Assembly: GCA_037954665.1 (NCBI GenBank)
Contig: JBBMOL010000231.1
Span: 248,001-312,000 of the forward strand
DNA length: 64,000 nt
Source of the DNA: Laguncularia racemosa
Lineage: Eukaryota > Streptophyta > Magnoliopsida > Myrtales > Combretaceae
Direction: 5' to 3'
Under the pieces are notes generated by a model. The model saw only the letters and a program-made list of their open reading frames with translations, was not told the origin of the DNA and ran no database searches. The stretch's first letter is position 1. Every line of letters begins with the position of its first letter. Position numbers and translations under genes: made by a program. This document shows, piece by piece, positions 45,992-58,700 of the stretch.

Positions 45992-48900
45992 GTATTAGTA
46001 TAGCAATTCTATTGGAGAGTCATCGTTGCCTAGACAGTCTGCAGTTGCTTGTATCTTGTACAGTATATATCAAGAAAGCTCATTAATTGGCGGGGTATAT
46101 AAATAATTTGCTATGTAAAGTAGTAAAAGATATATTAGCAATTGTAAATCAGTGTTGGGGATGGGGTGGGGTGGTGTGGTGGTTTAACTTGTAGGATATT
46201 TGTATGTGTTGAAGAAGTATGTATAGAGCAATATGTAAGTAGCATCCCTTAGTTGGGTTGAGTTTCGAAAAAATAACAGAAATATACCGAGAGATATACC
46301 AGTATTACCAGTAGCTATATTCGGGAACAATCTCACTACTAAAATATTAAGTATTTAGAGTGCAGTTGCTTCGTGTATGGCTACCGAATATTTACTGAGG
46401 ATTACAGTGGAAGCAAAAATGGTCAGATGTGGTGGAAGGTAATTGTAGCACCGGTGAACGGTCGTGATGGTGGCTAGCCCCATGGCCGAAAACAGCTTCA
46501 GATGTTAGAAATGAACGGATAATCTGTAATTGAATTTTCAAGGTTTTTTAATGTCTCCTTGTTTATCTTTTTCTCCTACTAAGGTTCAGTTCTCTGCGAA
46601 TTGCTTTTAGACATGCCTGACGAGCCCAAAAAATACGAGGATGCCCTGTTGTTATGCTGTAGTTCAGGCGTCCGTGCCTTTTCAATAGAATCAAACTTCT
46701 TGTTTGCATGCATAGTTAAACCAGAGAATAATCCAATTGATTTTCAACGACATAGTTAAGTCAAATGACATCAGGCCCAAGCTTGAACTGATAAGGTACT
46801 TAAATTGTTTGACCTTAAGATCAACTTAAACTATTAGGGATTTCAACTCAGATAAATTTGTAAATAGGTTTTGGTTTATTCATATGAGGCTAAACTATCT
46901 GCTAGCTTTACTTTAATACCCTCTGTTCGAACTTAGCCATTTTGCTAATGGAGATGTCGTTTATTAATGAGATTAAAAAATAAATAAATAAATAAATAAA
47001 ATAATGTCCTTGCACCCATGGATTTCTATAGAAAACTGCCAAGTGAACCCCCCCCTTTGCGTTATACAAAGTCAAAATATGATGGCAATCCACAAAAACC
47101 CCCATGCAACCACACTACGCGCGACGTTTAGTCAAATGCTGAAACGACCACACTGAATGCAACAATATCCATTACACTCTTATACACGTAACAACAGGAT
47201 AAATAAATAAATAAATCTCTAAAACTATCCATCATAATATTTTAAGGAAAAAAGAGTATGTGATTTGCGCGATGAAGCCTACCACTATTATCATAAGAAA
47301 AAATTTTGCTACTATAATTACCACATAGGTCCGACATACTGTAAGAATCGATTTTTTTTTACCACTTCATAACCATTCCTATATAGAGAGAGAGAGAGAT
47401 AATAATGTATATAACATAGCTAGCTTTGATTGTTGTTAGACGAGATACTGCATTTCGACGGGCTTTCTTCTAGTGTTACTCTCTAGATTCTAGAAGGCAG
47501 CTTGGCGGAATTCGAACTCCTAGGAGTATTGGAGCCAGCACTGAATCATTGAGCTTTCGGCACAGTATTTCACTTAGTCGTAGCTATTAAACGACGTGGA
47601 CTCCAACGCACCACATATATTATATAAGCTTGGTTTAATATTATAAAAAAAGACTAATGTCTATGTTATGTCAGGCACAAAGGAAAAAAAAATGATATCC
47701 TCATTTGTATTTCTTTTAATTATATGTTATCATATATAAGAAATAAAACAAAAAATAAAATATATAGTATATATTTTTTATATATGACATCGTGGTGTAG
47801 AATTAGAAGCTTACGCTAATTTTACCAAAATAAACAGCATGTGATTTGGGCTAAGCTTATTTTGAACTCCTTATTTGATGGCTGCCTAGCGTCCATCCAT
47901 ATATATATATATATATTCTGGGCATGAAGATGCTACGAAACTTACGATTTTCCAACATGAAGCTGCTTGGAACTTGGCCATAGAGAGTGACACCATGACC
48001 TTTTTGCCTTTCTTGAGCATAGGGCTATTCCTCAATTGGGTTATTAATGTTAGGGGACAAGACAAACAAAGACTAGGGTGTGTTTGTTTGTTTGTATAAA
48101 AAGTATTTTCAAAACATCTTTTCAATGTTTAATCTTTATTATTATCAAATATTATTACAATAGTATATATATATATATATTTTTAAGAGAGTCTTTGTTT
48201 TGTAAAGTTATTTAAGTCAGTGGCGGATCTTATGGTTTCTTTAAGAGGGGGAGTTGCAATGTAGAAAATATAGAGAGAGCAAAATAAAAAATTTATTTTT
48301 ATTTTAAATCTTTCCATGTAATTTCCGAAATTTTTTGAGTATGTGATTAAGGAGGAGGATAGCAGTAATAGTAATAATAATAATTATTATTATTTAAAGA
48401 TCAAATTACCACCGCTAATAAATAAACATAATACAAAAAATAATAATAATGAAATACATAAAACTAACTGTTTATTGAAAAGTGTAATGGATTCTACCAC
48501 CATTTCAGATGTGTTTTTATTTACTTATTCGTTTTGTAAAAAGTTTGCAGAAATGCCTAAAATATTATCAGAATGTGTTAAGTTAAGGTATGCAGCAAAA
48601 GTACAATAGTCGAATCACACAAACCGTAAAATAAAAGCGAGACAAGGAAAACAACAAATGAAAACAAAGTTTAATGTCAAAAATTTCAATTGGGATATAA
48701 AAAAAAAATAAAGGCTATAAAGCACAAGAGGGTATAAAAAAGGGTAATATACAAAACACACTGTTGTGTATTACAATTTCATTCACAGAGATTGGATTGA
48801 AACTCGTTTACCAAAGTTGACTGATAGATTATTATTCAATTACAGTAATGCCTTGAGATTAGCCAGTTCTAAAATAAAATACCGAGGCACCTAATTACTA

Positions 48901-50022
48901 TTATCATTTTAGATTGAATTTTACCAAGAAAAAGTCCAAAACATCCCCATCATCATCTTTTACAAGTAATGCCACAAGCTATCACGTCAACATTGCTGGC
49001 TTGCTTTTTCGTTGGAGAAGATATTTCACATAGAAAATTATTGATGTATTACTTTATATATGTGCGTGGTTTTCTTGCTATTTAATGGATTTGAGTTTCT
49101 CTTCTTTATTTTCTAGATTTACTTCTACATGTTCATAAAAAAAATTCTGTAAAATTATATATGACTTATCTTATCCTAGTGGTTTAGACACTGGTAGAAC
49201 TACAAGCACCGAGTGGAGATAAAGTATATTTCAAATTTATTGGAAATAAATTATGGATTGGATTTATAATTATAAAAATATTAATGAAAAACGAAATGCT
49301 AATATGTAGGGAAAAAAAAAATGAAAGAAACAAACAAACTTAACAATGGAAGACAAATGGCTCTTAAGCCAATTCAACGAATTGAAACCGGTGGAAACCT
49401 AACTTAGTTGAGCTTGAAGAGCTTATGGTTCAAGTTCAATAGGCAAACTAGTTGGATTTGATTCAAGATAATCAATACACACTTACCTATTTCTATGATA
49501 CATGTGTGTTTTTGCCGAGATTAAAGGTTATGCAAATGCATTTAATGACATTACTATCTTGTTTGAAGAAGAATATTATGGCAGAATATTCTCAGTTAAG
49601 ATGGTCACCTATATAGTGGGATCACATTTATGAGACTCAAGTTAGGCTAAATTCTCTAAAGCTTCTATGTAATGAATTAAAGTATGTTAGATCAGTATGT
49701 ATGAAATATATTGTCTTGATTTACTACAAAGATGAACAATTCAAGATTTACATAGTGACAACATCACCAAGCAAACCCAATATATTGGCAAGTTCAAGTC
49801 CGGAGGACACTTCACTAAATCTGTTATAGCCACCTAAAAGGATTGATTTGATCACTTAAGCACGCAACAAATCTAGGATACAATCTACTAAAAATAATAT
49901 CTTAAAGAGGATACATAAAAGATCAATAAATAAAACTTATAATATCACTCTTAAAGATAGAAGAAAACCGTAAACAGTTATGAAGAAGGGGAAGAAAAAG
50001 AAAAAAAGCCATAAAACTTATC
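45992..50022. other. WSS1-like 3' region and AT-rich intergenic DNA
   Basis: The first roughly 250-300 bases probably hold the 3' untranslated region of the WSS1-like gene. Beyond that I see no gene. Small simple repeats occur: (TAAA)n at about 46978-46999 and 47198-47216, (GA)n at about 47386-47399 and (TA)n at about 48163-48180. CAGTGGCGGATCTTATGG near 48218 resembles a hAT-type terminal sequence, but no partner end was found. Confidence 0.45.
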
Positions 50023-50027
50023 ACCAA
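50023..50027. other. Target-site duplication, left copy (ACCAA)
   Basis: ACCAA immediately precedes the left LTR (TGACACAGCG) and is identical to 55788-55792 after the right LTR. Confidence 0.9.
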
Positions 50028-50606
50028 TGACACAGCGAGGAAAGCGTAAACCCGAGACCAATTCTAGGATTGGAACTCTAGAATAAACAAAGAGGAATCA
50101 GAGTTTATTCTTCGATAAATTTCAATCGCGCACAATCGAAAAACACAGAGAAACTCGTCTCTAAAAAGTATGTATTGAATATTGAATAATGCCTAACCCT
50201 AAAATGACCTAATATCTATTTATACCCCTCAGGTAAACATGTAAAAAGGAAAATAAATATGTACACGTGGAAATAAATATAAATATACACGTCCGTCGTC
50301 TGGCATGTATACGGCCGTGCATTCGGGTCGTGTAAGCTTCTGGGAATATTTCGGGCATAATACATGGTCGTATCCCCTGGCCGTGTATGGAGACCGTGCA
50401 TGTTTCTAGGTGAGATCCCGACAGAATACACGGCCGTGTAAGAGGCCGTATACGTTTCTGGAGATCATCCTGGTATAACACACAACTGTGCTTTCTGGCC
50501 GTGCATGCAGCCGTGTGTGTTTTTGGAAGCTCCCTGACATCATACACGACCGTGCTTGTAATAGACACGCCCGTATCAACCCGTGTTAGCTACGATGTCC
50601 TCATCA
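50028..50606 (-). repeat. 3' LTR of the CRM-like element
   Basis: Plus-strand borders are TGACACAGCG...CTCATCA. It has a 12-base segment and one extra C absent from the other LTR. The inner third is built from repeated variants of ACACGGCCGTG, a short palindrome. Confidence 0.92.
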
Positions 50607-51723
50607 TTCTCTCCCACCAATGAAGAACTCGACCCCGAGTTCTCTTCTAGATAAAGGGGTTCGTCATCCGCATAGAATGGGGACAAGTCAGCTACATGGA
50701 AAGTCTTGGAGATTTTCATGCTTTCCAAAAGCCCAACCACATAGGCGTTGTCATTGATCTTGGCGACAATATTGTAGGGCCCATACTTCTTTGGTTGCCA
50801 CTTGCTATACGTGCCCACGGGAAAGCGTTCCTTCTTTAAGAACACCATCACTTGATCTCCCACCTCGAACAGTTTCTTCCTCCGATGCTTGTTTGCGGCT
50901 TTCTTATACTGCTCATTAACCTTTTTAATTCGCTCTTTCATGTCAGATGCCACCGTGTGGTATTGTTTCGCCAAGTGTTTAGCAGAAACATTGGTTTCAA
51001 CACCCTTGGGTAAAGAAGCTAAATCCAAGGCGTGAGAAGGCGCCTTGGTATAGACCACTAAAAAAGGCGATTTCCCAGTAATTCTATGGATGGAATTGTT
51101 GTAAGCGAACTCGACTTGAGAGAGTGCCAAGTCCCATTGTTTCGACTTCTCTCCACAGATGCTTCGTATCAAGTTTCCAAGAGTCTTGTTCGTTACCTCT
51201 GTCTGCCCATCGGTTTGAGGGTGAGTTGTGCTGCTAAAGTTGAGGGAAGAATTAAACATGTACCATAGCGTCCTCCAGAAATGGCTAAGAAACCGGGTAT
51301 CTCTATCAGAAGTGATTGACTTGGGAACCCCGTGCAACCTAACCACCTCCTTAAAGAATAGCTTGGCAACGCCTTGTGCATTAGCCGTGTCCTGCAAGGA
51401 ATGAAGTGAGCCATCTTGGAGAACCTGTCTACAACCACAAAAACAGTGTCAGTGCCTCGTTGGGTACGAGGCAAACCTAACACGAAGTCCATGGATAGAT
51501 CCTCCCATATATTCTCAGGTACTGGTAGCGGAGTGTACAGCCTAGTATTCTGATAATGTCCTTTGGATGTCTGACAGATATAACACCGTTGCACGATTCG
51601 CCCTACATCCCTTCTCAACTGAGGCCAATGATATCTTGCAGCCACTGCTGCTAGTGTCTTGTCATGCCCCAGATGTCCTGCTAATCCCCCTCTATGTAGG
51701 TCTCTAATCAATTTCTCTCTCAA
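50576..51723 (-). pseudogene. CRM-like integrase, one frameshift
   Basis: The zinc finger (LHRGGLAGHLGHDKT...CYICQTSK), the core (DFVLGLPRTQRGTDTVFVVVD, TSDRDTRFLSHFW, THPQTDGQTEVTNKT) and the C-terminal GPYNIVAKINDNAYVV block are all present. A frameshift near 51390, within the FIPC region, splits the reading into two frames. The final ten codons (DEDIVANTG plus stop) lie inside the 3' LTR, whose inner edge is 50606. Confidence 0.9.
50607..50620 (-). other. Polypurine tract of the CRM-like element
   Basis: The minus strand reads TTGGTGGGAGAGAA directly before the 3' LTR start TGATGAGG. It also encodes part of the polyprotein tail. Confidence 0.75.
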
Positions 51724-51744
51724 GGAGGATTCGGGAATACAAAG

Positions 51745-53100
51745 TTAGTTACCCCTCATTAAGTAACCCTCCAGGATATAGTAACTATCATTGGGTTCCT
51801 TATTGGTGCATTTTCTCCATGTAGCTCCGAAATTCTCATCTTTTTCATACAACTCCTTCAACTGCTCAAATCCTACCACTTCAGCCCTCATGGTAACCAA
51901 CAAATCCGCCCTTCTACTTAATGCGCCTGCCACCTTATTCTGGACCCCAGATTTATGCATCAGGCGAAATGAAAATTTTTGCAGAAATTGTATCCATCTG
52001 GCATGCATATCTTTGCAGATGCGGGTCTGATTACTCAAGTGTTTCAGGGCGACACAATCCGAGTATAGGATAAACTCTTTGCCAACCAAGTAGTACTCCC
52101 ACATCCTCAGAGCCCTGACCATAGAATAGAATTCTTTATCGTAGGTAGACCAGTTTCTCCTAGCTTCACAGAGCTTCTCACTATGGAAGGCCACGGGCCT
52201 CTTCTCTTGAGATAGCACAGCGCCAATACCTATGCCACTAGCATCACAGTCGACCTCGAATAGTTTGTTAAAGTCTAGTAAGGCCAACACCGGCACACTA
52301 CATAATCTCTCTTTAAGGACCGCAAATCCCGACTCAGCTTCCCCATCCTAATGAAACTTCCCTTTCTTCAAGCACTCAGTCAATGGGGCAGCAACCGTAC
52401 TAAAATGCCGTATGAAACGCCTATAGAATCCTGCCAACCCCAGAAAACTTTTCAACTGGGTAATGGTCTTGGGAGTGGGCCAATCTCTAATGGCCCTCAC
52501 CTTATCCTCATCCACTATGATACCCTCACCACTCACTACAAAACCTAAGAACAACAATTTTTGTGACATGAATATGCACTTTTTGAGATTAGCGTAGAGC
52601 TTATTCTCTTTCAGCACAGTCAATACATTCTTCAAGTGCACTAGATGCTCATCCTTAGTCTTGCTATATATCAGGATATCATCAAATTATACAACTACGA
52701 ACCGACCTATGAATGGTTTAAGTACCTGATTCATCACGCGCATGAAGGCACTCAGTGCATTGCTGAAGCCGAATGGCATAACCAACCATTCGTACAATCC
52801 TTCCTTTGTCTTGAAAGCGGTCTTCTACTCATCCCCAAGTCTGACCCGAATTTGATGATACCCACTTCTGAGATCCACTTTTGAGAAGATTACCGCTCCA
52901 CTCAGCCAGTCCAACATATCTTCAATGTGCGGAATTGGGAATTTATACCCAATTATGATCTTGTTGATCGCACGGCTGTCCACACACATCCTCCAACTCC
53001 CATCCTTCTTGGGCGTCAATAGCGCTTAGACGGCATATGGGCTCATACTATCCCTGATGAATCCTTTGTCTAGCAATTCCTGGACTTTCTCTTGTAGGAC
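51745..53100 (-). pseudogene. CRM-like reverse transcriptase and RNase H
   Basis: RT blocks read PKKDGSWRMCVDSRAINK, FSKVDLRSGYHQIRV, FDDILIYSKTKDEHL and LFLGFVVSGEG, followed by FLGLAGFYRRFI. RNase H reads FEVDCDASGIGIGAVLSQ, YSDCVALKHL and RADLL. A TAA at 52687-52689 replaces the Tyr codon immediately before the catalytic FDD, and another stop separates RT from RNase H at about 52346-52348. The catalytic Asp pair is otherwise retained. Confidence 0.9.
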
Positions 53101-53121
53101 CTCCGTCTCTTTGGGGCTCAT

Positions 53122-55170
53122 TCAATAGTGAGGGAGGTTAGGAAGGCTAGCTCCAGGTACCAAGTCGATGTGGTGCTGGATGTCTCGCAATGGAGGCAAC
53201 CCTTCTGGTAAGTCTTCTGGCACTACCTCTTTAAACTCTTCTAATACCCCTTTTACTTCTTCCAGAGCCTCTACACTATCCATGTCTTCTCCCGCATTCT
53301 TCACCACAAGAGCATGCATCAAACGAAACTCTTTAATATCTTTGGTCATTTCCTTTTCTGACTGAGTGATCGTCAGAAAAGATTTTCCTTCCGCTCTTTG
53401 GGTCTTAGATCGTTTATCCGTCAATGGCAGTAACGTATATTTCACACCCTCTTTCTCCAATCTATATTTGTTTTCTTTCCCGACATGTTGGGCATCCACG
53501 TCAAACTGCCAAGGCCGTCCGAACAACAAATGACAAGCATCCATATTGATAATGTCGCAGTATACTTCATCCCGATACTTGCCTATCGAAAATGGAACCC
53601 GACACCTCTCCTTCACCTCGATTCGCTCCGCCGCCTTAATCCATCCTATGGTGTAAGGATTCGGATGCTTCTCTATCAGTAGTTGGAGCCGTTTCACAAC
53701 CTCCTTTCCGATGATGTTCTCGCAGCTCCCACTATTAACAATTAAGTCAAACACTCTCCCACCGATCGTGCACCTAGTGCGAAACAGCTGGTGTCGTTGT
53801 GAACTACCCTCCTGTTTTGGTGCTAGCATCATGTTCCTGATTACATAGTTTAGTTCCACCGCATCATCAGCCTCACCATAGTAATCATCGTCACCATCCG
53901 GCTCACAGCACACTTCCTCCTCTTCTTCCCTTTCGACAATGTTTATAGCTCGTCGATTCGAGCATTCGTTGTATCGGCGTCCCGGCTGATTACATCTATA
54001 GCATTTTCCCAAAATTGGTTTGGCATATGGGTTATTTTGCCTCGGGGTTTCTTTGCTCTCAAGAGGTTTCTTCCCCTTAGCTTTATCTTCTTTTCTCTTC
54101 ATGCTTCCCGCTGGTTTCTCAACGACTCCTCTAGGCCTTTCGCCAACCACCCTGCTGCTACTGCCGAGATTATCATAAACATAGTTTCTCTTGCCTCCAC
54201 CTAACCTTGCACTTTGTTCTTGGATCATCATTTCAACTCGAAAGGCCAAATTCTTTGCTTCATTGACGGTTCTGAACACCGTCACCCCTATCTTATCCCT
54301 AATTTGGGGCTTCAATCCATCTACAAATCGTGCCACCTGCTGACCCTCGGTTTCCCTCAGATCATTCCTTTCCGCCAGCCTCATGAACTTAGCAGTATAC
54401 TCATGCATAGTCCTCTGCCCTTGACGGCATCGTTGGTACTGTTGGAAAAGGATTTGCTCCTAGTCGGGCGGTAGGAAATCCCTCTGCAACAGATTCTTCA
54501 TGCGATACCATGTTCTTATAGGTTGCTTCCCCTCTCTTTGCCTACGGTTCTACAATCGATCCCGCCATGCAAACGCCCCTCCTTTCAGCCTACAAGCAAC
54601 CAATCTTATCCTCCTATCCTCAGGCACCTCCATATAGTCGAAGAATCTATCGACTTCTGCAAGCCAGTCCAAAAAATCTTCTATATTGAGATTACCATTG
54701 AAGGATGGAATATCTACCTTGAGACGGAAGTCACCACCATCGGCATGATCGAGTCCCTGGTGGTTTCGTCGATATCCGCCACCGTACTCCTGATCAATTC
54801 GGTCATCCAACCCGCGGTACCTGCCACCACCAATGCCACCCCTTCTCGGTGGTTGTCCCCTCCTCTACAGAAATTCACCCTCTTCCTCAGAGGAGCTTTC
54901 ATCAAGCCTTCGGTTCCGTTGATTCTTGGCAGCAAGTTCATTGATAGGACCGCCGCAAGCGACTGCTACTCCCGGTTGATTCCCAACAACACCCCTGTTC
55001 CCGTTGTGGCCCATCACCATGGCATCGAAACGCGCAACCAGGTCTTCCAGACGCTGCTTTACACGCCTAAGTCTCTGTTCCATGGCTTCGACCACTGTCC
55101 TTGGAGCCCATTAATTGACTCCTTGGACTTCCGCATCCCGATCAAGGTCAAGAATGAGACCGCCGTCAAC
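53122..55170 (-). pseudogene. CRM-like gag and protease
   Basis: Gag blocks include LKVDIPSFNGNLNIEDFLDW and YMEVPEDRRIRLVACRLKGGAFAW (54750-54560), then MHEYTAKFMRLAERNDL and the rest to a knuckle CYRCNQPGRRYNEC at about 54003-53962, where the His ligand is replaced by Arg. Protease reads FDLIVNSGSCENIIG near 53730-53760, with Asn in place of the catalytic Asp. The upstream part is split over several frames, so the polyprotein could not be made from this copy. Confidence 0.88.
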
Positions 55171-55200
55171 ACCATCGTTAGCCGATATCTCCGCAGGAAT

Positions 55201-55220
55201 TTACCTTGCTCTGATACCAA
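55201..55220 (-). other. Primer-binding site of the CRM-like element
   Basis: The minus strand reads TTGGTATCAGAGCAAGGTAA one base after the 5' LTR, complementary to plant initiator tRNA-Met over its first 13 bases. Confidence 0.9.
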
Positions 55221-55221
55221 C

Positions 55222-55787
55222 TGACACAGCGAGGAAAGCGTAAACCCGAGACCAATTCTAGGATTGGAACTCTAGAATAAACAAAGAGAAATCAGAGTTT
55301 ATTCTTCGATAAATTTCAAACGCGCACAATCGAAAAACATAGAGAAACTCGTCTGTAAAAAGTGTGTATTGAATATTGAATAATGCCTAACCCTAAAATG
55401 ACCTAATATCTATTTATACCCTCAGGTAAACATATAAAAAGGGAAATAAATATGTACATGTGGAAATAAATATAAATATACACGTCCGCCGTCTGGCATG
55501 TACACGACCGTGCATTCGGGCCGTGTAAGCTTTTGGGAATATTTTGGGCATAATATACGGTTGTGTCCCCTGGCCGTGTATGGAGACCGTATATGTTTCT
55601 GGGTGAGATTCTGACAGAATACACGGCTGTGTATGTTTTTGGGGATCATCATAGTATAACACACGGCCGTGCTTTCTGGCCGTGCATGCAGCCGTGTGTA
55701 TTTCTGGAAGCTCCCTGACATCATACACGACCGTGCTTGTAATAGACACGCCTATATCAACCCGTATCAGCTACGATGACCTCATCA
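55222..55787 (-). repeat. 5' LTR of the CRM-like element
   Basis: Partner of 50028-50606, with the same TG...CA borders and the same cluster of CACGGCCGTG-like palindromes. It adjoins the primer site. Confidence 0.92.
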
Positions 55788-55792
55788 ACCAA
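55788..55792. other. Target-site duplication, right copy (ACCAA)
   Basis: Identical to 50023-50027. The uninterrupted host sequence would have read ...AACTTATCACCAATATAAC.... Confidence 0.9.
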
Positions 55793-58700
55793 TATAACTA
55801 TAAGATACTTTAGGCATCGAGGCATGAGAGTTAGCCAATTCTAAGCGCCTATTTGTAAATTCCAACAGGAAAAGCCTAAGAAAGAAAGTAAAATAGAAGT
55901 AGGAAGGAAAACGAGGAACAAGACAAAATACAGGAATATGGAGAAATCAACATAGAGCCACGACGTTTGTCGGTTATCATGGAGCTTGGTTCATCGTTCT
56001 TTCTCGGATGGCGCGAAAGCCGTTTCTCCTCTTCAACAGACACATTACTATTTGATAACATGTTTCACACCACATGCATGATTATGTTGCATAAGCATCT
56101 GCCAAAATAAAGACACATTTTATAAGGATTCATTTACGAACTAAATTGATAAAAAAAAAAAAAAAAACTTAGAAGAAGAGAGACGTGATGAAAATGTTCT
56201 TTTGTTATGTTTACTTTTCCAAAAAGCCCGAAATTTTCTATTATTTTTAAAGTATACTAAGCAAGAAGAATGGTTGATTCACTTAAAAATCTAGAGTCAT
56301 ATGTGCGTGCGTATATATATTTATTATTCTACTGTGTACCCCATCATCATGTGACATGTGTTTATAAAAATCTACTGATATCGAGGAACAAATGCTTGCC
56401 AAAACCCATTATATTATATGAGATAATATCTTCTAGGTTACTTTATTATTCCGTACAACTTTCCACTCACCAAGAACGGTGTGAAAGGGGGGAAATTGAC
56501 TGATTACACTGATATTTTGCATGGCTTCTGAGCTGTAGAAACTAGAAAGATTCAACACGGGGTGACATTTTTTTTTTTAAGGGGTTGTTTCCTTTAATTT
56601 TCTCTTACATGTTGAAGAAAGCAATAATAGTAATAGTCAAGTATTGACCCGTTCCCTATTATACCCAAAAAAAAATGACTGACTAGTTAGAAATAATGGA
56701 ATGGACCACACAGATAGGCACGCTAATTATCATTTATTTGTGAAAGTACACGTAATGGTTGGTTCATTCTGACCTTGTAGTCGTAGGTAGATCTGTGTGG
56801 TGCTGGTTGCACAAGCCCTTCACACCTTGAGCTTTGAAAGTTCAACGACTGAAAACCGAAACTGAAGAATGAGTCAGAAAAAAAAAAAGGGTTCTTCCCC
56901 TTCCCGGTTATACTTCTCCAAGCAACACCACCAGAGATGGCTATCATTGTATTGGAATCACCATAACTGAAGCTATTTAATGAAGCCCACCATGTCTCAT
57001 GGATGCATGCACTTGGATCTAATGTAATGCATTTTCTTAGTTGACACTTCAATAAAGCTATCTCCAAAAATAATAATTGGCAAAATTTATTAAAAAAAAA
57101 AAGATCAGCTTTACTTGCTTAACCATTTTATCTTTGGAGTTGTACCATTTGGACTGTCACACACATATATATATATCTTACTTTTACTGTGGCTATACCA
57201 ATGGTGAGAGAACCTTTAATAGAAGTAATAACTTGGGTGTATTGGCCAATACTAGGTTCTAACAAACAAAAAATGGATATATAAGCCCCCTATAGTATGA
57301 TAGACTGAGTGTAAAAAATTTATTTAGCTTTTATCTACCACTGACACTGAGCATTATATATAGTATGTTAGTTTAAATGAATAATTGTTCGAGCTCAAAA
57401 TAGGATAAAGTCCAATTTTGGTCATGTAAATCAAATCATACTCAGTTCAAATATTCACTTAATCATTTTCTTTTCAGATTAAGCCTGATATTTTGTTTTG
57501 GTAGTTCCAAGCAGTTAATACATAATTGAATAGACACGACCCAGTAATCATTTTTATAAATCTTGTGTATATCTGGTGGCCTTGATGGTACATGACAACC
57601 AACTCTTTGTTGTCTAATTTTACAACCAAAATCTACCTAACTTATCTGATACTTTCGATGTTGGGTTTCCAACATTAAATGTTTTGCAAAAATTAACAAC
57701 TTTATGCAGGTTGCCGTTTAGAAGAAAGAGATCTGCAAACATTGAAGATTAATGCAGTGGTGATATCTGTATGAGTATGACTCTATCCATAGAATGTGAC
57801 ACAACATAACTTTTCGAAAGATTCTCTAATTTAAAGTTGGAAAGTGAGGTCAAGTGACCTTTGCCTTTTAGCCCTATCATCAAAATTAACACCGCTCATT
57901 TTTCCCTTTCCACGCCCGCATCTCTCTACTTCTTTTACATGCAAACTTTTTTTAAGTGTGTGTGTGTTTTACCAAAAATGCTGTCCGCCTTCCTTACTTA
58001 GGACATTTATTACAATTAAAGTTTTCATAGTTATGGAATATTATTATAATAGCTTCAAATGGAAAGTAAGAATAATAATGGCCAATCATGGCCAGCAGTC
58101 ACAAAAACATAATAAGGTTATCTTTCTCTGATACTCTTGGCGCAAGAATTTAAGCTGAGACAATTGTTACGAAATCAAAGAAAACCTTTCATCTCTTCTA
58201 TGGACATATTATTGGATAAATTGCAAAACGGGCCATATTATAGACCCTTTTATCTTTCAAAATAAGCTTTTACGCTCACTAAACTTGGAAAATATGCATT
58301 CAGCTATCTTATTTTATAATTGTTTAATTAAAAACAATAATATAATAATAATAACACCTAAAGTACCTCAATCAAGATATTATACAAAAACTCATAAAAA
58401 GAAAACCAAGATTAGAAAGAAAAAAAGAAAAAAAAAACACTTTAAAAGCTAGTCACATGACTAGCCTTAATCCTTGGGGTGGTGGTATCCAAAAAAAAGA
58501 AAAAAGAAAAGAAAAATTGTTAATGCATTGTTTCATACATTTAGGTTAGGTTAGTCCATTGTTATCTACCATTATAAAAATAAAAAGAAATCTATAATTT
58601 ATTAATAGAGCTCATGTATGAAGGATAAAACTTTAGATGAATTTCACTTTTAGAAATTGTATTTTTAACCTTTGCCTCTTTACATTTTGTGTTTCAATCT

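Larger units (their letters stand above)
50028..55787 (-). mobile_element. Nearly full-length Ty3/gypsy element, CRM/Galadriel-like
   Basis: This 5.76-kb element is bounded by LTRs of 579 and 566 bases and a perfect 5-bp target duplication. On the minus strand it carries a primer site (55220-55201), gag with a zinc knuckle, protease, reverse transcriptase, RNase H, integrase and a polypurine tract (50620-50607), in the standard order. The integrase C-terminus (KINDNAY, ending DEDIVANTG) lacks a canonical chromodomain and resembles the CRM/Galadriel chromovirus branch. Inactivating changes are listed with the domain entries. LTRs differ at about 39 of 565 aligned bases by eye, mostly transitions, so the copy is not recent. 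It lies 4 kb downstream of the WSS1-like gene. Confidence 0.93.

Noticed and set aside
47500..47590. GGAATTCGAACTCC as a possible tRNA or SINE B box
   Set aside because: No A box at the right distance, no cloverleaf and no poly-A tail could be found, so neither a tRNA gene nor a SINE is supported.
48218..48260. CAGTGGCGGATCTTATGG as a hAT terminal inverted repeat
   Set aside because: No inverted partner or 8-bp duplication was found within several kilobases.
54523..55224. Plus-strand 233-codon open frame
   Set aside because: It lies antisense to gag of the CRM-like element. The minus strand encodes recognisable gag blocks, and the plus-strand translation resembles nothing.
56723..57067. Minus-strand 114-codon open frame
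   Set aside because: No recognised domain, simple composition, no splice or promoter context; treated as chance.
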